NCBI GenBank assembly: GCA_016179765.1
Contig: JACPCL010000025.1
Span: 1 to 32,682, forward strand
Source: Chloroflexota bacterium
GTDB lineage: Bacteria; Chloroflexota; Dehalococcoidia; Lucifugimonadales; JACPCL1
Reading direction: 5' to 3'
DNA: 32,682 nucleotides
Shown here: positions 14,844 to 22,873 of the stretch, piece by piece
How positions within the stretch are numbered: position 1 is the stretch's first letter
How the letters are laid out: every line of letters begins with the position of its first letter
Program-made: the position numbers and the translations under genes
The notes under the pieces: model-generated
Database searches by the model: none
Told to the model about the DNA's origin: nothing
The model's input: the letters and a program-made list of their open reading frames with translations, nothing else

Positions 14844-17666
14844 ATGATGGGTGTGGAATCAGCGAAGAAGTGGGTCTACCTGTTCCACGAAGGTAGCGCG
14901 GAGATGAAGGACCTCCTGGGGGGCAAAGGCGCGGGCCTGTCGGAGATGTTCCAGGCCAAGCTGCCCGTTCCCCCTGGCTTCACCGTGACTACCGAGGCGT
15001 GCAACGCCTATTATCGCCTGGGTAAGGAGTTTCCACCGGGACTGTGGGAGCAGGTGGTGGAAGGCGTCCGGCAGATTGAGCGGCAGACGGGCAAGGGTTT
15101 CGGCGATGCCCGCAACCCGCTGCTGGTCTCCGTGCGCTCCGGCGCGCCCATCTCCATGCCCGGCATGATGGACACGGTCCTGAACCTTGGGCTGAACCAG
15201 CACACCCTTCAGGGGTTGGCCGGCTCCTCTGGCGGCGAGCGCTTCGCCTACGATACGTATCGCCGCTTCATCCAGGCGTTCAGCAGGATCGTGCTCGGCG
15301 TCTCTGGCGACCTCTTTGAGGCGGTCATCGCCGCCCGCAAGGGCCTCAAGGGTATCAGCATTGATACCCAGATGGGGGCCGAGGAGTGGAAGCAAGTGGC
15401 GGGGGAGTTCAAGGGCCTGGTGCACCGCGCCACTCGCCATGAGTTCCCGGAGGACCCCTATGAGCAGCTCCGCCTGACCATCCGCGCCATCATGGAAAGC
15501 TGGAATGGCCGCCGCGCCGTAGACTACCGCAACTACTACCGCATTGCGCATACCATGGGCACCGCCGTGAACGTCGTGGCCATGGTCTTTGGCAACATGG
15601 ACGAGAACAGCGGCACGGGCGTCGCCTTCACCCGCGACCCCTCCACCGGCGAGAAGGTGCTGTACGGCGAGTACCTCATCAACGCCCAGGGCGAGGACGT
15701 GGTGGCAGGCATTCGTACCCCCAGGAAGATTGCGGAGCTGGCGAAGGCCAACGGCGACCTGTACCAGGAGCTCGCCGCCATCGGCCAGCGCCTGGAGCGC
15801 CACTACCGGGACGCCCAGGATATGGAGTTCACCGTGGAGCGGGGCAAGCTGTATATGCTCCAGACCCGCTCCGCCAAGCGTACCGCCCAGGCGGCGGTGA
15901 AGACGGCCGTGGACATGGCTAACGAGGGCCTCATCACCAGGGATGAGGCCCTGCTGCGTATAGAGCCAGCCCAGATAAGCCAGCTCCTTCTGCCCCGCTT
16001 TGACGAAGAGGCTAGAGAGGCCGCCATCAAGCGGGGCGCTCTGTTGGCTCAGGGGCTTAACGCCTCGCCGGGGGCGGCCAGCGGCAAGGCCGTCTTCCAC
16101 CCTGACCGTGCGGCGGAGCTGGGCGAGAAGGGAGAGGCTATCATCCTGGTCCGCACCGAGACCAACCCAGACGACGTTCACGGCATGCTCAAAGTCCAGG
16201 GGGTGCTTACGGCCCGGGGTGGCGCCACCAGCCACGCCGCCGTTGTAGCAAGGGGCCTGGGCAAGCCGTGCGTCGTCGGCTGCGAGGCCTTAGTGGTGGA
16301 CTACGAGGCCAAGGAATGCTCCCTGGCTGGGCGCACCGTCAAGGAGATGGAGGAGATCAGCATAGACGGCGCCACAGGCCAGGTGTTCCTGGGCCGTCTG
16401 CCCACCCGCGCCTCCACCTTCACCGAGCAGCGGGAGCTTCGTACCCTCCTGGGCTGGGCGAACGAGACGAAGCGCCTGGGGGTCTGGGCCAACGCCGACA
16501 CCCCCGAGGACGCCCGCCGCGCCCTGGAGTACGGAGCCGAAGGCATTGGCCTGTGCCGCACGGAGCACATGTTCTTTGCCGCGGAGCGCCTGCCCGTGGT
16601 GCGCCAGATGATCCTGGCCGCTCCTGAGGCCGCCGACACGGAAGACCGGGTCCGCCGGCTGGAGCAGAGCCTGATGGCGGCAACGTCGGAGCAGCGGCCT
16701 CTTCTAGAAAAGGAGCACCTTGCCGCCAAGGAGGCTGTCAAGACCTCCAGAGCCGTTAAGCAGTACCACCAGGCCCTGGAACGGCTGCGGGAGTTCCAGA
16801 CCCAGGACTTCAGGGACATCCTGCGGGCCATGACGGGCAAGCCCGTCATCATCCGCCTGCTGGACCCGCCCCTGCATGAGTTTCTCCCCCCGTACGAGGA
16901 GCTGCTGGTGGAGGTCATGGAGATGCGGCTGAAGGGCGGCAACGTCGCTGAGCTTCAGGAAAAGGACCAGCTCCTGCATACCGTGGAGGTCATGCGAGAG
17001 GCCAACCCCATGCTGGGCCTGCGCGGATGCCGCCTGGGCCTGATGTACGGCGCCATCAACGAGATGCAGGCCCGCGCCATCATGACCGCCGCCTGCGTGC
17101 TGAAACGGGAGGGGTACGACCCTCACCCGGAGGTCATGGTGCCCCTGGTCGGCCACGTGAACGAGCTCGCTCTTGTCAAAGAGGTCGTCCACCGCACGGC
17201 GGAGCAGGTCCAGAAGGAGATGGGCGTCAAGGTGCACTACCAGATTGGCACCATGATTGAGCTGCCCAGGGCCGCCCTCACCGCCGACCAGATTGCCCGG
17301 GAGGCGGAGTTCTTCAGCTTCGGCACCAACGACCTGACGCAGACTACCCTGGGCATCAGCCGGGACGACGCCGAGGGCAAGTTCCTGCTCCAGTACGTCA
17401 CCCGTGGCATTCTGTCGGAGAACCCCTTCCAGGTGCTGGACCGCGACGGCGTGGGCCAGCTTATCCGAATGGGTGTGGAGAAGGGCCGCACCACGCGGCC
17501 TGGCCTGCACGTGGGCATTTGCGGCGAACATGGCGGCGACCCCTCCAGCATAGAGTTCTGCCACGGCGCCGGCCTGGACTACGTGAGCTGCTCCCCCTTC
17601 CGCGTACCCGTGGCGAGGCTGGCGGCAGCCCAGGTGGCGCTGAACGCTCGCAAGGGGCAGGAATAA
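14844..17666 (+). CDS. ppdK: pyruvate, phosphate dikinase (PPDK)
   Basis: PPDK interconverts pyruvate, ATP and phosphate with phosphoenolpyruvate, AMP and pyrophosphate, linking glycolysis and gluconeogenesis in the cytosol. The 940 residues show the N-terminal ATP-grasp part (LLGGKGAGLSEM, then SGAPISMPGMMDTVLNLG), the swivelling phosphohistidine domain GGATSHAAVVARG with His464, and the C-terminal TIM-barrel with GLCRTEHMFF, RLLDPPLHEFLP and the CGEHGGDP motif with Cys893. It is about 60 residues longer than typical PPDK. The excess is a charged helical insert (near 590-650) between RQMILAAPE and REFQTQDF. The chosen ATG has the better-spaced ribosome binding site; a second ATG follows at once. 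It is transcribed away from dgt-dnaG-rpoD. Confidence 0.96.
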   Translation: MMGVESAKKWVYLFHEGSAEMKDLLGGKGAGLSEMFQAKLPVPPGFTVTTEACNAYYRLGKEFPPGLWEQVVEGVRQIERQTGKGFGDARNPLLVSVRSGAPISMPGMMDTVLNLGLNQHTLQGLAGSSGGERFAYDTYRRFIQAFSRIVLGVSGDLFEAVIAARKGLKGISIDTQMGAEEWKQVAGEFKGLVHRATRHEFPEDPYEQLRLTIRAIMESWNGRRAVDYRNYYRIAHTMGTAVNVVAMVFGNMDENSGTGVAFTRDPSTGEKVLYGEYLINAQGEDVVAGIRTPRKIAELAKANGDLYQELAAIGQRLERHYRDAQDMEFTVERGKLYMLQTRSAKRTAQAAVKTAVDMANEGLITRDEALLRIEPAQISQLLLPRFDEEAREAAIKRGALLAQGLNASPGAASGKAVFHPDRAAELGEKGEAIILVRTETNPDDVHGMLKVQGVLTARGGATSHAAVVARGLGKPCVVGCEALVVDYEAKECSLAGRTVKEMEEISIDGATGQVFLGRLPTRASTFTEQRELRTLLGWANETKRLGVWANADTPEDARRALEYGAEGIGLCRTEHMFFAAERLPVVRQMILAAPEAADTEDRVRRLEQSLMAATSEQRPLLEKEHLAAKEAVKTSRAVKQYHQALERLREFQTQDFRDILRAMTGKPVIIRLLDPPLHEFLPPYEELLVEVMEMRLKGGNVAELQEKDQLLHTVEVMREANPMLGLRGCRLGLMYGAINEMQARAIMTAACVLKREGYDPHPEVMVPLVGHVNELALVKEVVHRTAEQVQKEMGVKVHYQIGTMIELPRAALTADQIAREAEFFSFGTNDLTQTTLGISRDDAEGKFLLQYVTRGILSENPFQVLDRDGVGQLIRMGVEKGRTTRPGLHVGICGEHGGDPSSIEFCHGAGLDYVSCSPFRVPVARLAAAQVALNARKGQE

Positions 17667-17667
17667 A

Positions 17668-17764
17668 TGTGATGCATGGTGGGCGGCAAAGCCGCCCACC
17701 ATGCATCACAGAATCCCGGTCCCCCGCTCCGGAACGGAGCGGGGGACTATACGGGGAGAGGTAG
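17668..17764 (+). repeat. two-hairpin module, copy 2
   Basis: Hairpin 1 is a perfect 20-bp stem (17668-17710; left arm TGTGATGCATGGTGGGCGGC) with an AAA loop, starting three bases after the ppdK stop. The linker GAATCCCG follows. Hairpin 2 is at 17719-17747 (GTCCCCCGCTCCG/CGGAGCGGGGGAC, loop GAA). The tail TATACGGGGAGAGGTA matches copy 1 at 5919. Stem bases differ completely from copy 1 while order, linkers and tail are kept. Confidence 0.8.
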
Positions 17765-17802
17765 AGAATGGTCATCCTCAGGGCACGGGCGGAGCGTGTT
17801 GG

Positions 17803-18294
17803 ATGAACTGGAAAGTCATCGGGGCGTTCTCCTCCTTCGGCCTGGTGTTGGGCGGCGTCTCCCTGCTGGGGCTGGCCCGGCCCCTGGAGTGGGGGCTGCG
17901 GCTGGCGGCGGGCCTCGGCTGCGCCTACTGGCTGGCCAAAGGGCTGCCCGACAAACAGCCCCACCACGGCTTCCTCATCGGCTTTGCCGCTGGGGTGCTC
18001 ACGGCCTTCGTACAGGTCTTCTTTTTTGACACCTACTACGCCCACACCCCAAGCCTGAAGGCCACCTTTGACGGTTTGCCCGCGGGCACGGACCCGCGTC
18101 AGTATCTCCTGTCCTACGCGCCGGTCATTGGCCTGCTGCAGGGCATCGCCCTGGGCGTGTTTGCGTGGACCGCCACCAACCTGGTGAAGGGCGCGGCCAC
18201 GGCAAAAGCGGATGAGACGGCCTTTGGATCAGCGCAATCTGCGTCCCAGAACGGACAGGGACAGGCCAAATCTCCCAGAGGAAAGGCGAAGTAA
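17803..18294 (+). CDS. small membrane protein of unknown function (four predicted TM segments)
   Basis: This 163-residue protein has four hydrophobic segments, roughly 3-22, 30-46, 55-75 and 102-125. A short loop FDGLPAGTDPRQ precedes the last one, and a polar Gln/Ser/Lys tail ends GKAK. I do not recognise the family. The start at 17803 is chosen because the frame upstream runs back through the two-hairpin repeat, while MNWKVIGAFSS begins with a membrane segment and has GGAG eight bases before it. The gene ends nine bases before an ATG with a good ribosome binding site for the MFS gene, so the two are probably co-transcribed and may work together, but the role is unknown. Confidence 0.7.
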   Translation: MNWKVIGAFSSFGLVLGGVSLLGLARPLEWGLRLAAGLGCAYWLAKGLPDKQPHHGFLIGFAAGVLTAFVQVFFFDTYYAHTPSLKATFDGLPAGTDPRQYLLSYAPVIGLLQGIALGVFAWTATNLVKGAATAKADETAFGSAQSASQNGQGQAKSPRGKAK

Positions 18295-18368
18295 GGAGCC
18301 GGAATGTCAGAAGGGCCTGTGAATCTGCGCCGCACGCTGCGGAGGGCCAACGGGGATGCCCACAGGCG

Positions 18369-19589
18369 TTGCAAGGGGCGCAAGGACAACTCTCCATCAC
18401 CTTGGGCGCGCTGATGGTGGTCAGGCTCCTGGGGTCTCCGGCCCTGGCGGGCATCGGCGGCAGCCTCCTGGGCATGGGCCGCTTCCTGGTGGCCTACCCC
18501 ACGGGCAAGCTCACCGATACCTACGGACGCCGGGTTGGGATGGTGGTGGGCCTTGTGCTGGGCCTGGTAGGGGGAATAGGGCTGGGAGTCTCCGTAGTGG
18601 CGTCCTCATTCCCGCTGTTCCTGGTAGGCATGTCGGTGCTGGGCCTCGGGGTAGGCGCGGGCCAGCAACTCCGGGTCGCCACAGTGGATATGTACCCGCC
18701 CTCCCGCCGCGCGGAGGGTCTGGGATATGTGCTCACGGGTAGCGTCGTTGGAGCCTTCATAGCGCCGATGCTGGTGGCCGGCGCGGACTGGGTAGCCGCC
18801 CGCACTGGCGGGGAGCCTCTTGCCGTCACATGGTTTCTGATGCCCATGGCCCTTGTACCGGCTATTGCGCTGACGCTGATGGTGCGTCCTGATCCCAAGG
18901 CCATCGCCGCTGACCTGAAGAGGTACTGGCCCAACTACCAGCCGCCTCCCTCACAAGCCGGGCAGCAAGCGTCTGCGGCCAGGTCTGGCCTTTGGGCGTT
19001 CATGCGGCATCCGACGAAGCAGGTGGCCTACGTTTCTTATGCCGCCCCCCAGGGCACAATGGCTATGATGATGGTCATGACGCCGTTGGTCATGCACAGT
19101 AGCGGACATCAGCTTTCTCTCATATCCTTTGCGGTCTCCCTGCACGTGGTAGGGATGTTTGGCTTCTCCATAGTCTTGGGTCGTTGGGCGGACCGGATAG
19201 GCCGGAAGCCGCTGCTGTGGGCGGGGCTGCTGACCCAGGCCTTGGGCGCGGTGCTGGTCCCTGTGACGTCATTCTACTGGATCATCACCTTGGGCCTGTT
19301 TCTGGTAGGCGTGGGATGGTCGGCGGTGAACGTATCGTCCACCACGGTGCTGGCGGACACGACGGGGCCCGAGGAGCGGGGACGCGCCGTGGGCGCCAAC
19401 GACGCCCTGGCCGGCGCCTGGAGCATCCTGACCCCTCTGGCTAGCGGCCTGGTAGCCGAGGCGAGCGGCTTGATGGTGGTGGGAATGGTGGGAGCGGCGA
19501 TGGCGGGACTGCCCCTGCTGCTTATGGGACGCCTGCGGGAGGTCAGCCCGGGGCGGTATACCGCCGCTGCTGCGGCGCCTTTGCCTTGA
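18369..19589 (+). CDS. major facilitator superfamily (MFS) transporter, probable 5' frameshift
   Basis: The 406-residue frame has about twelve hydrophobic segments and the MFS loop motif GKLTDTYGRR near residue 46, with a second-half counterpart GRWADRIGRKP. MFS carriers move small solutes or drugs using ion gradients; the substrate is not visible. The frame itself can only start at TTG 18369. Upstream, AAGGAG at 18293-18298 followed by ATG at 18304 is a far better start, but it reads MSEGPVNLRRTLRRANGDA in a frame shifted by one. Restoring one C in the CCC run at 18359-18361 would join the two as ANGDAPQALQGAQGQLS. So either one base has been lost, in the genome or in the assembly, or the protein really begins at TTG. 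Confidence 0.82.
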   Translation: MQGAQGQLSITLGALMVVRLLGSPALAGIGGSLLGMGRFLVAYPTGKLTDTYGRRVGMVVGLVLGLVGGIGLGVSVVASSFPLFLVGMSVLGLGVGAGQQLRVATVDMYPPSRRAEGLGYVLTGSVVGAFIAPMLVAGADWVAARTGGEPLAVTWFLMPMALVPAIALTLMVRPDPKAIAADLKRYWPNYQPPPSQAGQQASAARSGLWAFMRHPTKQVAYVSYAAPQGTMAMMMVMTPLVMHSSGHQLSLISFAVSLHVVGMFGFSIVLGRWADRIGRKPLLWAGLLTQALGAVLVPVTSFYWIITLGLFLVGVGWSAVNVSSTTVLADTTGPEERGRAVGANDALAGAWSILTPLASGLVAEASGLMVVGMVGAAMAGLPLLLMGRLREVSPGRYTAAAAAPLP

Positions 19590-19605
19590 GCAGAGAAAGC
19601 AGGGC

Positions 19606-19740
19606 ATGATGTCCCTAGACGTCATGGCGGTCCTGCGGATCGTCCATCTGGTGGCGGCGCTGCTGATGGCCGCGCCCCTCAAGGCTCTGACGCTGGGGCA
19701 ATGTGAAGCTCTGGTTCCCAACGAGGCCAGGGGCTGGTAG
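19606..19740 (+). CDS. 44-residue membrane ORF, possibly a gene remnant
   Basis: ATG at 19606 to TAG at 19740 encodes one hydrophobic helix (VLRIVHLVAALLMAAPLKAL) and a short polar tail. An AGG-containing but weak ribosome binding site precedes it. It lies between the MFS gene and the SQR-like gene, with 29 bases to the latter's ATG. The abrupt end after a single helix suggests the start of a longer membrane protein that has been truncated. It may also be a genuine small membrane peptide. I cannot decide from the sequence. Confidence 0.35.
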   Translation: MMSLDVMAVLRIVHLVAALLMAAPLKALTLGQCEALVPNEARGW

Positions 19741-19769
19741 CGATTGAGCAGGATTTGGGGAGGCACACA

Positions 19770-20924
19770 ATGGCAAACAAAACTATTATCATACTGGGAG
19801 GAGGCGTCGGAGGGCTGGTGACGGCAAATGAGTTGCGCAATCGGCTGGGCAGGGAGCACCAGGTCGTACTGGTAGACAGGGAGGGCCGCCACATCTTCTG
19901 GCCATCCTTGCTCTGGCTCCAGGTCGGACAAAGGAACCCGGAGAGCATCGTCCGGGACCTGGGGCTGTTGAAGAAGAAGGGTATTGAGGTAGTCAAAGGG
20001 CAGGTGGACAGCATTGATGCCGAGCGAAGGGTGGTGCAGGTCAACGGAGAGGGGTTGGAGGCGGACTACCTGGTGGTGTCCCTTGGTGCTGATCTCGCGC
20101 CTGGGAACGTCCCGGGCCTGGCCGAGGCGGGGTACAACCTCTACTCCCTGGAAGGGGCGACGGCCATCCGGGACCATCGCCAGGAGATCACAGATGGAAC
20201 GCTGGTGGTACTGACGGCCGGGACGCCGTACAAATGCCCGGCGGCGCCGTATGAGGCGGCCATGCTCCTTGACCACGACCTGCGCAGGCGCAAGCTACGG
20301 GATCGGGTGGAGGTGGCCATCTACGCGGCCGAGGCGGCGCCTATGGGTGTTGCTGGTCGGGAGTCCTCTCAGGGAGTGCGGCAGTTGGTGGAGGAGCGCG
20401 GCATAGCTTACTACCCTCAGCATCAGGTCACACACGTAGAGGCGGCGACAGGAACGCTGCACTTCGGCAACGGCGCTCAGGCCCACTTTGACTTCCTCGT
20501 GTACATCCCGCCGCACAGGGCTCCATCGGTGGTACGAGAGGCCGGGCTGACTGGGCAAAGCGGGTGGGTGCCGGTGAACCGAAACACCATGGAGACGAAG
20601 TTTCCGGCTGTCTATGCCATCGGCGATGTGACGGGCGTACCTCTGGCAGTGGGGATGCCTCTACCCAAGGCTGGCGTCTTCGCCCATCGGGAGGGTGAGG
20701 CGGTGGCTGAGAGAATCGCTGCCCAAATTACGGGGAAAGAGGAGCCTGACGGGTATGATGGACAAGGCGAGTGCTTTGTGGAGGTGGGCGGAGGTAAGGC
20801 CGGTTTTGGCCGGGGCAACTTCTACACCGACCCCGCCCCCACGGTCAAGTTTCATACGCCGACCCGGTACTGGCACGCTGCCAAAATACTGTTTGAGAAG
20901 GACTGGTTTCGCCGGTGGTTCTAG
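19770..20924 (+). CDS. SQR-like FAD-dependent pyridine nucleotide-disulfide oxidoreductase
   Basis: This 384-residue flavoprotein starts with a Rossmann motif TIIILGGGVGGLVTANEL (5-22) and has the second FAD motif VYAIGDVTGVPLAVGMPLPKAG (281-302). Its layout is that of the sulfide:quinone oxidoreductase / type-2 NADH dehydrogenase group. A single conserved-type cysteine lies in GTPYKCPAAPYE (Cys156), the position of the SQR/flavocytochrome-c redox cysteine. The only other cysteine is Cys335, whereas classical SQR uses three, so sulfide oxidation is possible but unproven. The C-terminus ends in an amphipathic WHAAKILFEKDWFRRWF, suited to membrane binding. The ATG at 19770 has GGGGAGG six bases upstream and is preferred to the TTG at 19755. 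The TAG stop is directly joined to an R1 repeat end. Confidence 0.85.
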   Translation: MANKTIIILGGGVGGLVTANELRNRLGREHQVVLVDREGRHIFWPSLLWLQVGQRNPESIVRDLGLLKKKGIEVVKGQVDSIDAERRVVQVNGEGLEADYLVVSLGADLAPGNVPGLAEAGYNLYSLEGATAIRDHRQEITDGTLVVLTAGTPYKCPAAPYEAAMLLDHDLRRRKLRDRVEVAIYAAEAAPMGVAGRESSQGVRQLVEERGIAYYPQHQVTHVEAATGTLHFGNGAQAHFDFLVYIPPHRAPSVVREAGLTGQSGWVPVNRNTMETKFPAVYAIGDVTGVPLAVGMPLPKAGVFAHREGEAVAERIAAQITGKEEPDGYDGQGECFVEVGGGKAGFGRGNFYTDPAPTVKFHTPTRYWHAAKILFEKDWFRRWF

Positions 20925-20982
20925 CAGGGTGCTGAAAAACACCCCCAAACCCTCTCAAGGGGGTTCAAGGGTTCCCCTTTGG
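20922..20982 (+). repeat. R1 element, copy c (left part only)
   Basis: TAGCAGGGTGCTGAAAAACA begins exactly at the stop codon of the SQR-like gene and continues as R1 for about 60 bases, through CTCTCAAGGGGGTTCAAGG, before a different hairpin begins at 20993. No right terminus is present. Confidence 0.75.
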
Positions 20983-20992
20983 GCATGAATTT

Positions 20993-21067
20993 GAGTCGTA
21001 GTGATGCGCCGTTGGCGCATCACTACGACTCTTCAGAATAGGAGAGAGGGCCCACAGGGGGTGAGGT
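20993..21067 (+). repeat. two-hairpin module, copy 3 (decayed)
   Basis: A perfect 18-bp stem GAGTCGTAGTGATGCGCC with a GTT loop is followed by CAGAATAGG, half of a second hairpin (GGAGAGAGGGCCC) and the tail ACAGGGGGTGAGGTAAGG. This is the same order as copies 1 and 2 with the left arm of hairpin 2 missing. It lies between the convergent SQR-like and speB genes, where the perfect hairpin may also terminate transcription. Confidence 0.65.
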
Positions 21068-21113
21068 AAGGACAAGGCCTTGAGCACATGAGTGGCAGTG
21101 CGGAGGGATACGT

Positions 21114-21977
21114 CTACTTGCCCAGGAGGGTGGCGTAACCCATGAGCTTATAGGCCAGCTTGGCGGCGGTGTAGGCGCATGAGGCGGGGCCTTCTCGGGG
21201 GGCCAGCTCCACCAGGTCAAAGCCCACGATGCGGCGTTGCTCTCCTACCCTGCGCAGCAGGCGCAGCGTCTGATACCAGCCGAGGCCACCCGGCTCTGGG
21301 GTGCCGACAGCAGGCATGAGGGAGGGGTCAAGCACATCCAGGTCAAGGCTAAGGTAGACGCGGGGCGTAAGGGTGGCGATGATGGCGTCCCAAGGCTCCT
21401 CCGTCAGGGGCGCTGGGTAGACGGCGACGCCCTTGGCCGGGAGGGCCTGCGCCTCCTCCAGGGCCATGCTGCGCACGCCCACCAGGGTCAGGGGGCAGGC
21501 CTCGGCGATGCGGCGGGCCGCCGAGGCGTGGCCCCAGCGCGTGCCCTGGTAGGCGTCCCGGAAGTCGGCGTGGGCGTCCAGGTACAGCACCGAAAGGCCG
21601 GGGTGGGCCTCGGCCATGGCGAGGGCCGCGCCGATGCTGACGGAGTGGTCGCCGCCCAGGAGGGCGAGGAGCTTGCCGGCCCCGGCGATGGGCCGCACCG
21701 CTTTCTTCACGCGCTCTGCCATGTGCTGAGGGCCGGCTTGGTGCGGCTCCAGGGCTGGCGCGGTATGGATGCCCGCCGAGCAGGGCTCGCACGCCAGCTC
21801 CATGTCGTAGTCCTCCATCTCGCGAGAGGCGGCGATGATAGCCTCCGGCCCCTCTCTGGCGCCGGCCTTATAGGAGGCGGCGCCGTCGTAGGGCACGGGC
21901 AGGAGGACGACGGCGGAGCGGTCAAGGGTGTGTTCCGCCGGGTTCAGGCCCAGGAAGGTGAAGGGGAGTGAGGTCAT
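21114..21977 (-). CDS. speB: agmatinase / arginase-family ureohydrolase
   Basis: Agmatinase hydrolyses agmatine to putrescine and urea. The binuclear manganese site is complete: GGDHS with H111, DAHADFRD with D134, H136 and D138, and SLDLDVLDPS with D212 and D214. Length is 287 residues, normal for the family. The start at 21977 (MTSLPFTFLGL) is preferred over the ATG at 22049, because the extra residues would be translated from the end of an R2 repeat. No clear ribosome binding site is seen. speD lies upstream on the same strand, so a polyamine function (agmatinase) is favoured over arginase or formiminoglutamase. speA and speE are not in the window. Confidence 0.88.
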   Translation of the reverse strand: MTSLPFTFLGLNPAEHTLDRSAVVLLPVPYDGAASYKAGAREGPEAIIAASREMEDYDMELACEPCSAGIHTAPALEPHQAGPQHMAERVKKAVRPIAGAGKLLALLGGDHSVSIGAALAMAEAHPGLSVLYLDAHADFRDAYQGTRWGHASAARRIAEACPLTLVGVRSMALEEAQALPAKGVAVYPAPLTEEPWDAIIATLTPRVYLSLDLDVLDPSLMPAVGTPEPGGLGWYQTLRLLRRVGEQRRIVGFDLVELAPREGPASCAYTAAKLAYKLMGYATLLGK

Positions 21978-22007
21978 GGGAGTAGCACGTAACCCCTGGC
22001 CCCTTCC

Positions 22008-22234
22008 CTCATGGTCATGAGCCAAATAACGTGACTGGTAGGCTGGCATAGCTTCACCCCCACCTTAGTCCTCCCCCGTCAAGGGGGAGGAAAGAAGTGC
22101 AGAGGGAGCATCGTTGCGTCTCCCACGTTCCTTCCCCCCTTGCGGGGGAAGGCTAGAGCCAGTCCTTGAGCAAAGCGAAGGAATAGGGCGAACGCATCCA
22201 GTACCAGGACAGTTATTTTGTTTATCACCATAAG
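22008..22234 (-). repeat. R2 element, copy 2 (complete, MITE-like)
   Basis: Ends CTCATGGTCATGAGCCAAAT (22008) and ATTTTGTTTATCACCATAAG (to 22234) are imperfect inverted repeats, 17 of 22 positions agreeing when the full ends are compared. The core carries CTCCCCCGTCAAGGGGGAG and TTCCCCCCTTGCGGGGGAA hairpins in the opposite order to copies 1 and 3, so this copy is inverted. It occupies nearly all of the speD-speB spacer. Confidence 0.75.
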
Positions 22235-22250
22235 GCAAGGGGAGAGCCAA

Positions 22251-22664
22251 CTAGATACGTTGAAGCAGCGCAGAGCGGTCGGAGCGCATTTCGCGGACGC
22301 CTACGGAGGGGTCGGAGTACTCCAGGCCACGCTCCAGGGTCCAACTCCGCACCGATTGGAGGCCAAACCTGCCTTTGATCTCTACCAGGGCGCGCTGGGT
22401 GTCAAACTCCTTACAGGAGAAGACGTCAATGTTGACGTACTGGCGCTTGGGGAAGGTGTGGACACTGATGTGGCTTTCGGCGATGATGACAAAGCCGGAG
22501 AGGCCTACATCCTGGGGGTTCTGGCCGGCGTAAACATAGACGTGGGGAGGCGTGATCTTGGTCATGCCAATGGCGTCTGGGTATTCGTCCAGGAACTGGT
22601 ACAGGGCGTCGGGGTTTGCCAGCAGGGCCTCTTCCGCCCCGTAGCCATCAATCACCAGGTGCAT
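22251..22664 (-). CDS. speD: S-adenosylmethionine decarboxylase proenzyme SpeD
   Basis: SpeD supplies decarboxylated SAM, the aminopropyl donor for spermidine. The 137-residue protein matches the short prokaryotic class. The self-cleavage site is ESHIS with E63-S64, where Ser64 becomes the pyruvoyl group. His69 and Cys84 (DVFSC) occupy the expected catalytic positions, close to Ser63/His68/Cys83 of the Thermotoga enzyme. I chose the ATG at 22664 because GGAGG lies six bases upstream. A longer reading from 22832 would include promoter-like and repeat sequence. The first residues (MHLVIDGYG) replace the usual His-Leu-x-x-Asp start. speB follows after an R2 insertion, so the pair may once have been a tighter operon. 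Confidence 0.92.
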   Translation of the reverse strand: MHLVIDGYGAEEALLANPDALYQFLDEYPDAIGMTKITPPHVYVYAGQNPQDVGLSGFVIIAESHISVHTFPKRQYVNIDVFSCKEFDTQRALVEIKGRFGLQSVRSWTLERGLEYSDPSVGVREMRSDRSALLQRI

Positions 22665-22707
22665 GCAATCCTCCGTCACGGTACGTCTTGGCAAAGCAAC
22701 GTCGTAT

Positions 22708-22737
22708 AGCATATCATTCGTACCTAACCTCATACAA
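22708..22737 (-). promoter_or_regulatory. putative speD promoter
   Basis: On the minus strand TTGTAT (22737-22732), 18 bases, then TATGCT (22713-22708). Transcription would begin near 22701 and leave a leader of about 37 bases with the GGAGG site, which supports the start at 22664. Confidence 0.5.
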
Positions 22738-22790
22738 CAGTACGCCGGCATTTCGTAGATGTCATAAGGGCAAGGTCCATCGTCAGACGC

Positions 22791-22820
22791 CGTAGGGGCG
22801 GTTTGCGAACCGCCCCTACG
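22791..22820. repeat. GTAGGGGCG-type palindrome, copy 4
   Basis: Perfect 13-base arms CGTAGGGGCGGTT and AACCGCCCCTACG with a TGCG loop, between the divergent speD and ABC-operon promoters. Confidence 0.85.
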
Positions 22821-22838
22821 TTGTGTCATCATAGGGCG

Positions 22839-22868
22839 TTGAGGCGTCCAAAACCGAAAGAATAGGCA
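22839..22868 (+). promoter_or_regulatory. weak candidate promoter of the ABC operon
   Basis: TTGAGG (22839-22844), 18 bases, TAGGCA (22863-22868). The predicted start falls at about the ATG (22874), and no Shine-Dalgarno precedes it. This again suggests a leaderless mRNA, as for ffh, but the -10 is poor. Confidence 0.25.
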
Positions 22869-22873
22869 TATCC

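Noticed and set aside
14859-16235. 458-codon open frame opposite ppdK
   Set aside because: It is a shadow of ppdK; the composition is His/Leu/Gly repeats expected from antisense GC-rich codons.
22665-22832. N-terminal extension of SpeD from 22832
   Set aside because: It would read through a palindrome end and a promoter-like region; the ATG at 22664 has a well-placed GGAGG and gives the normal family length.
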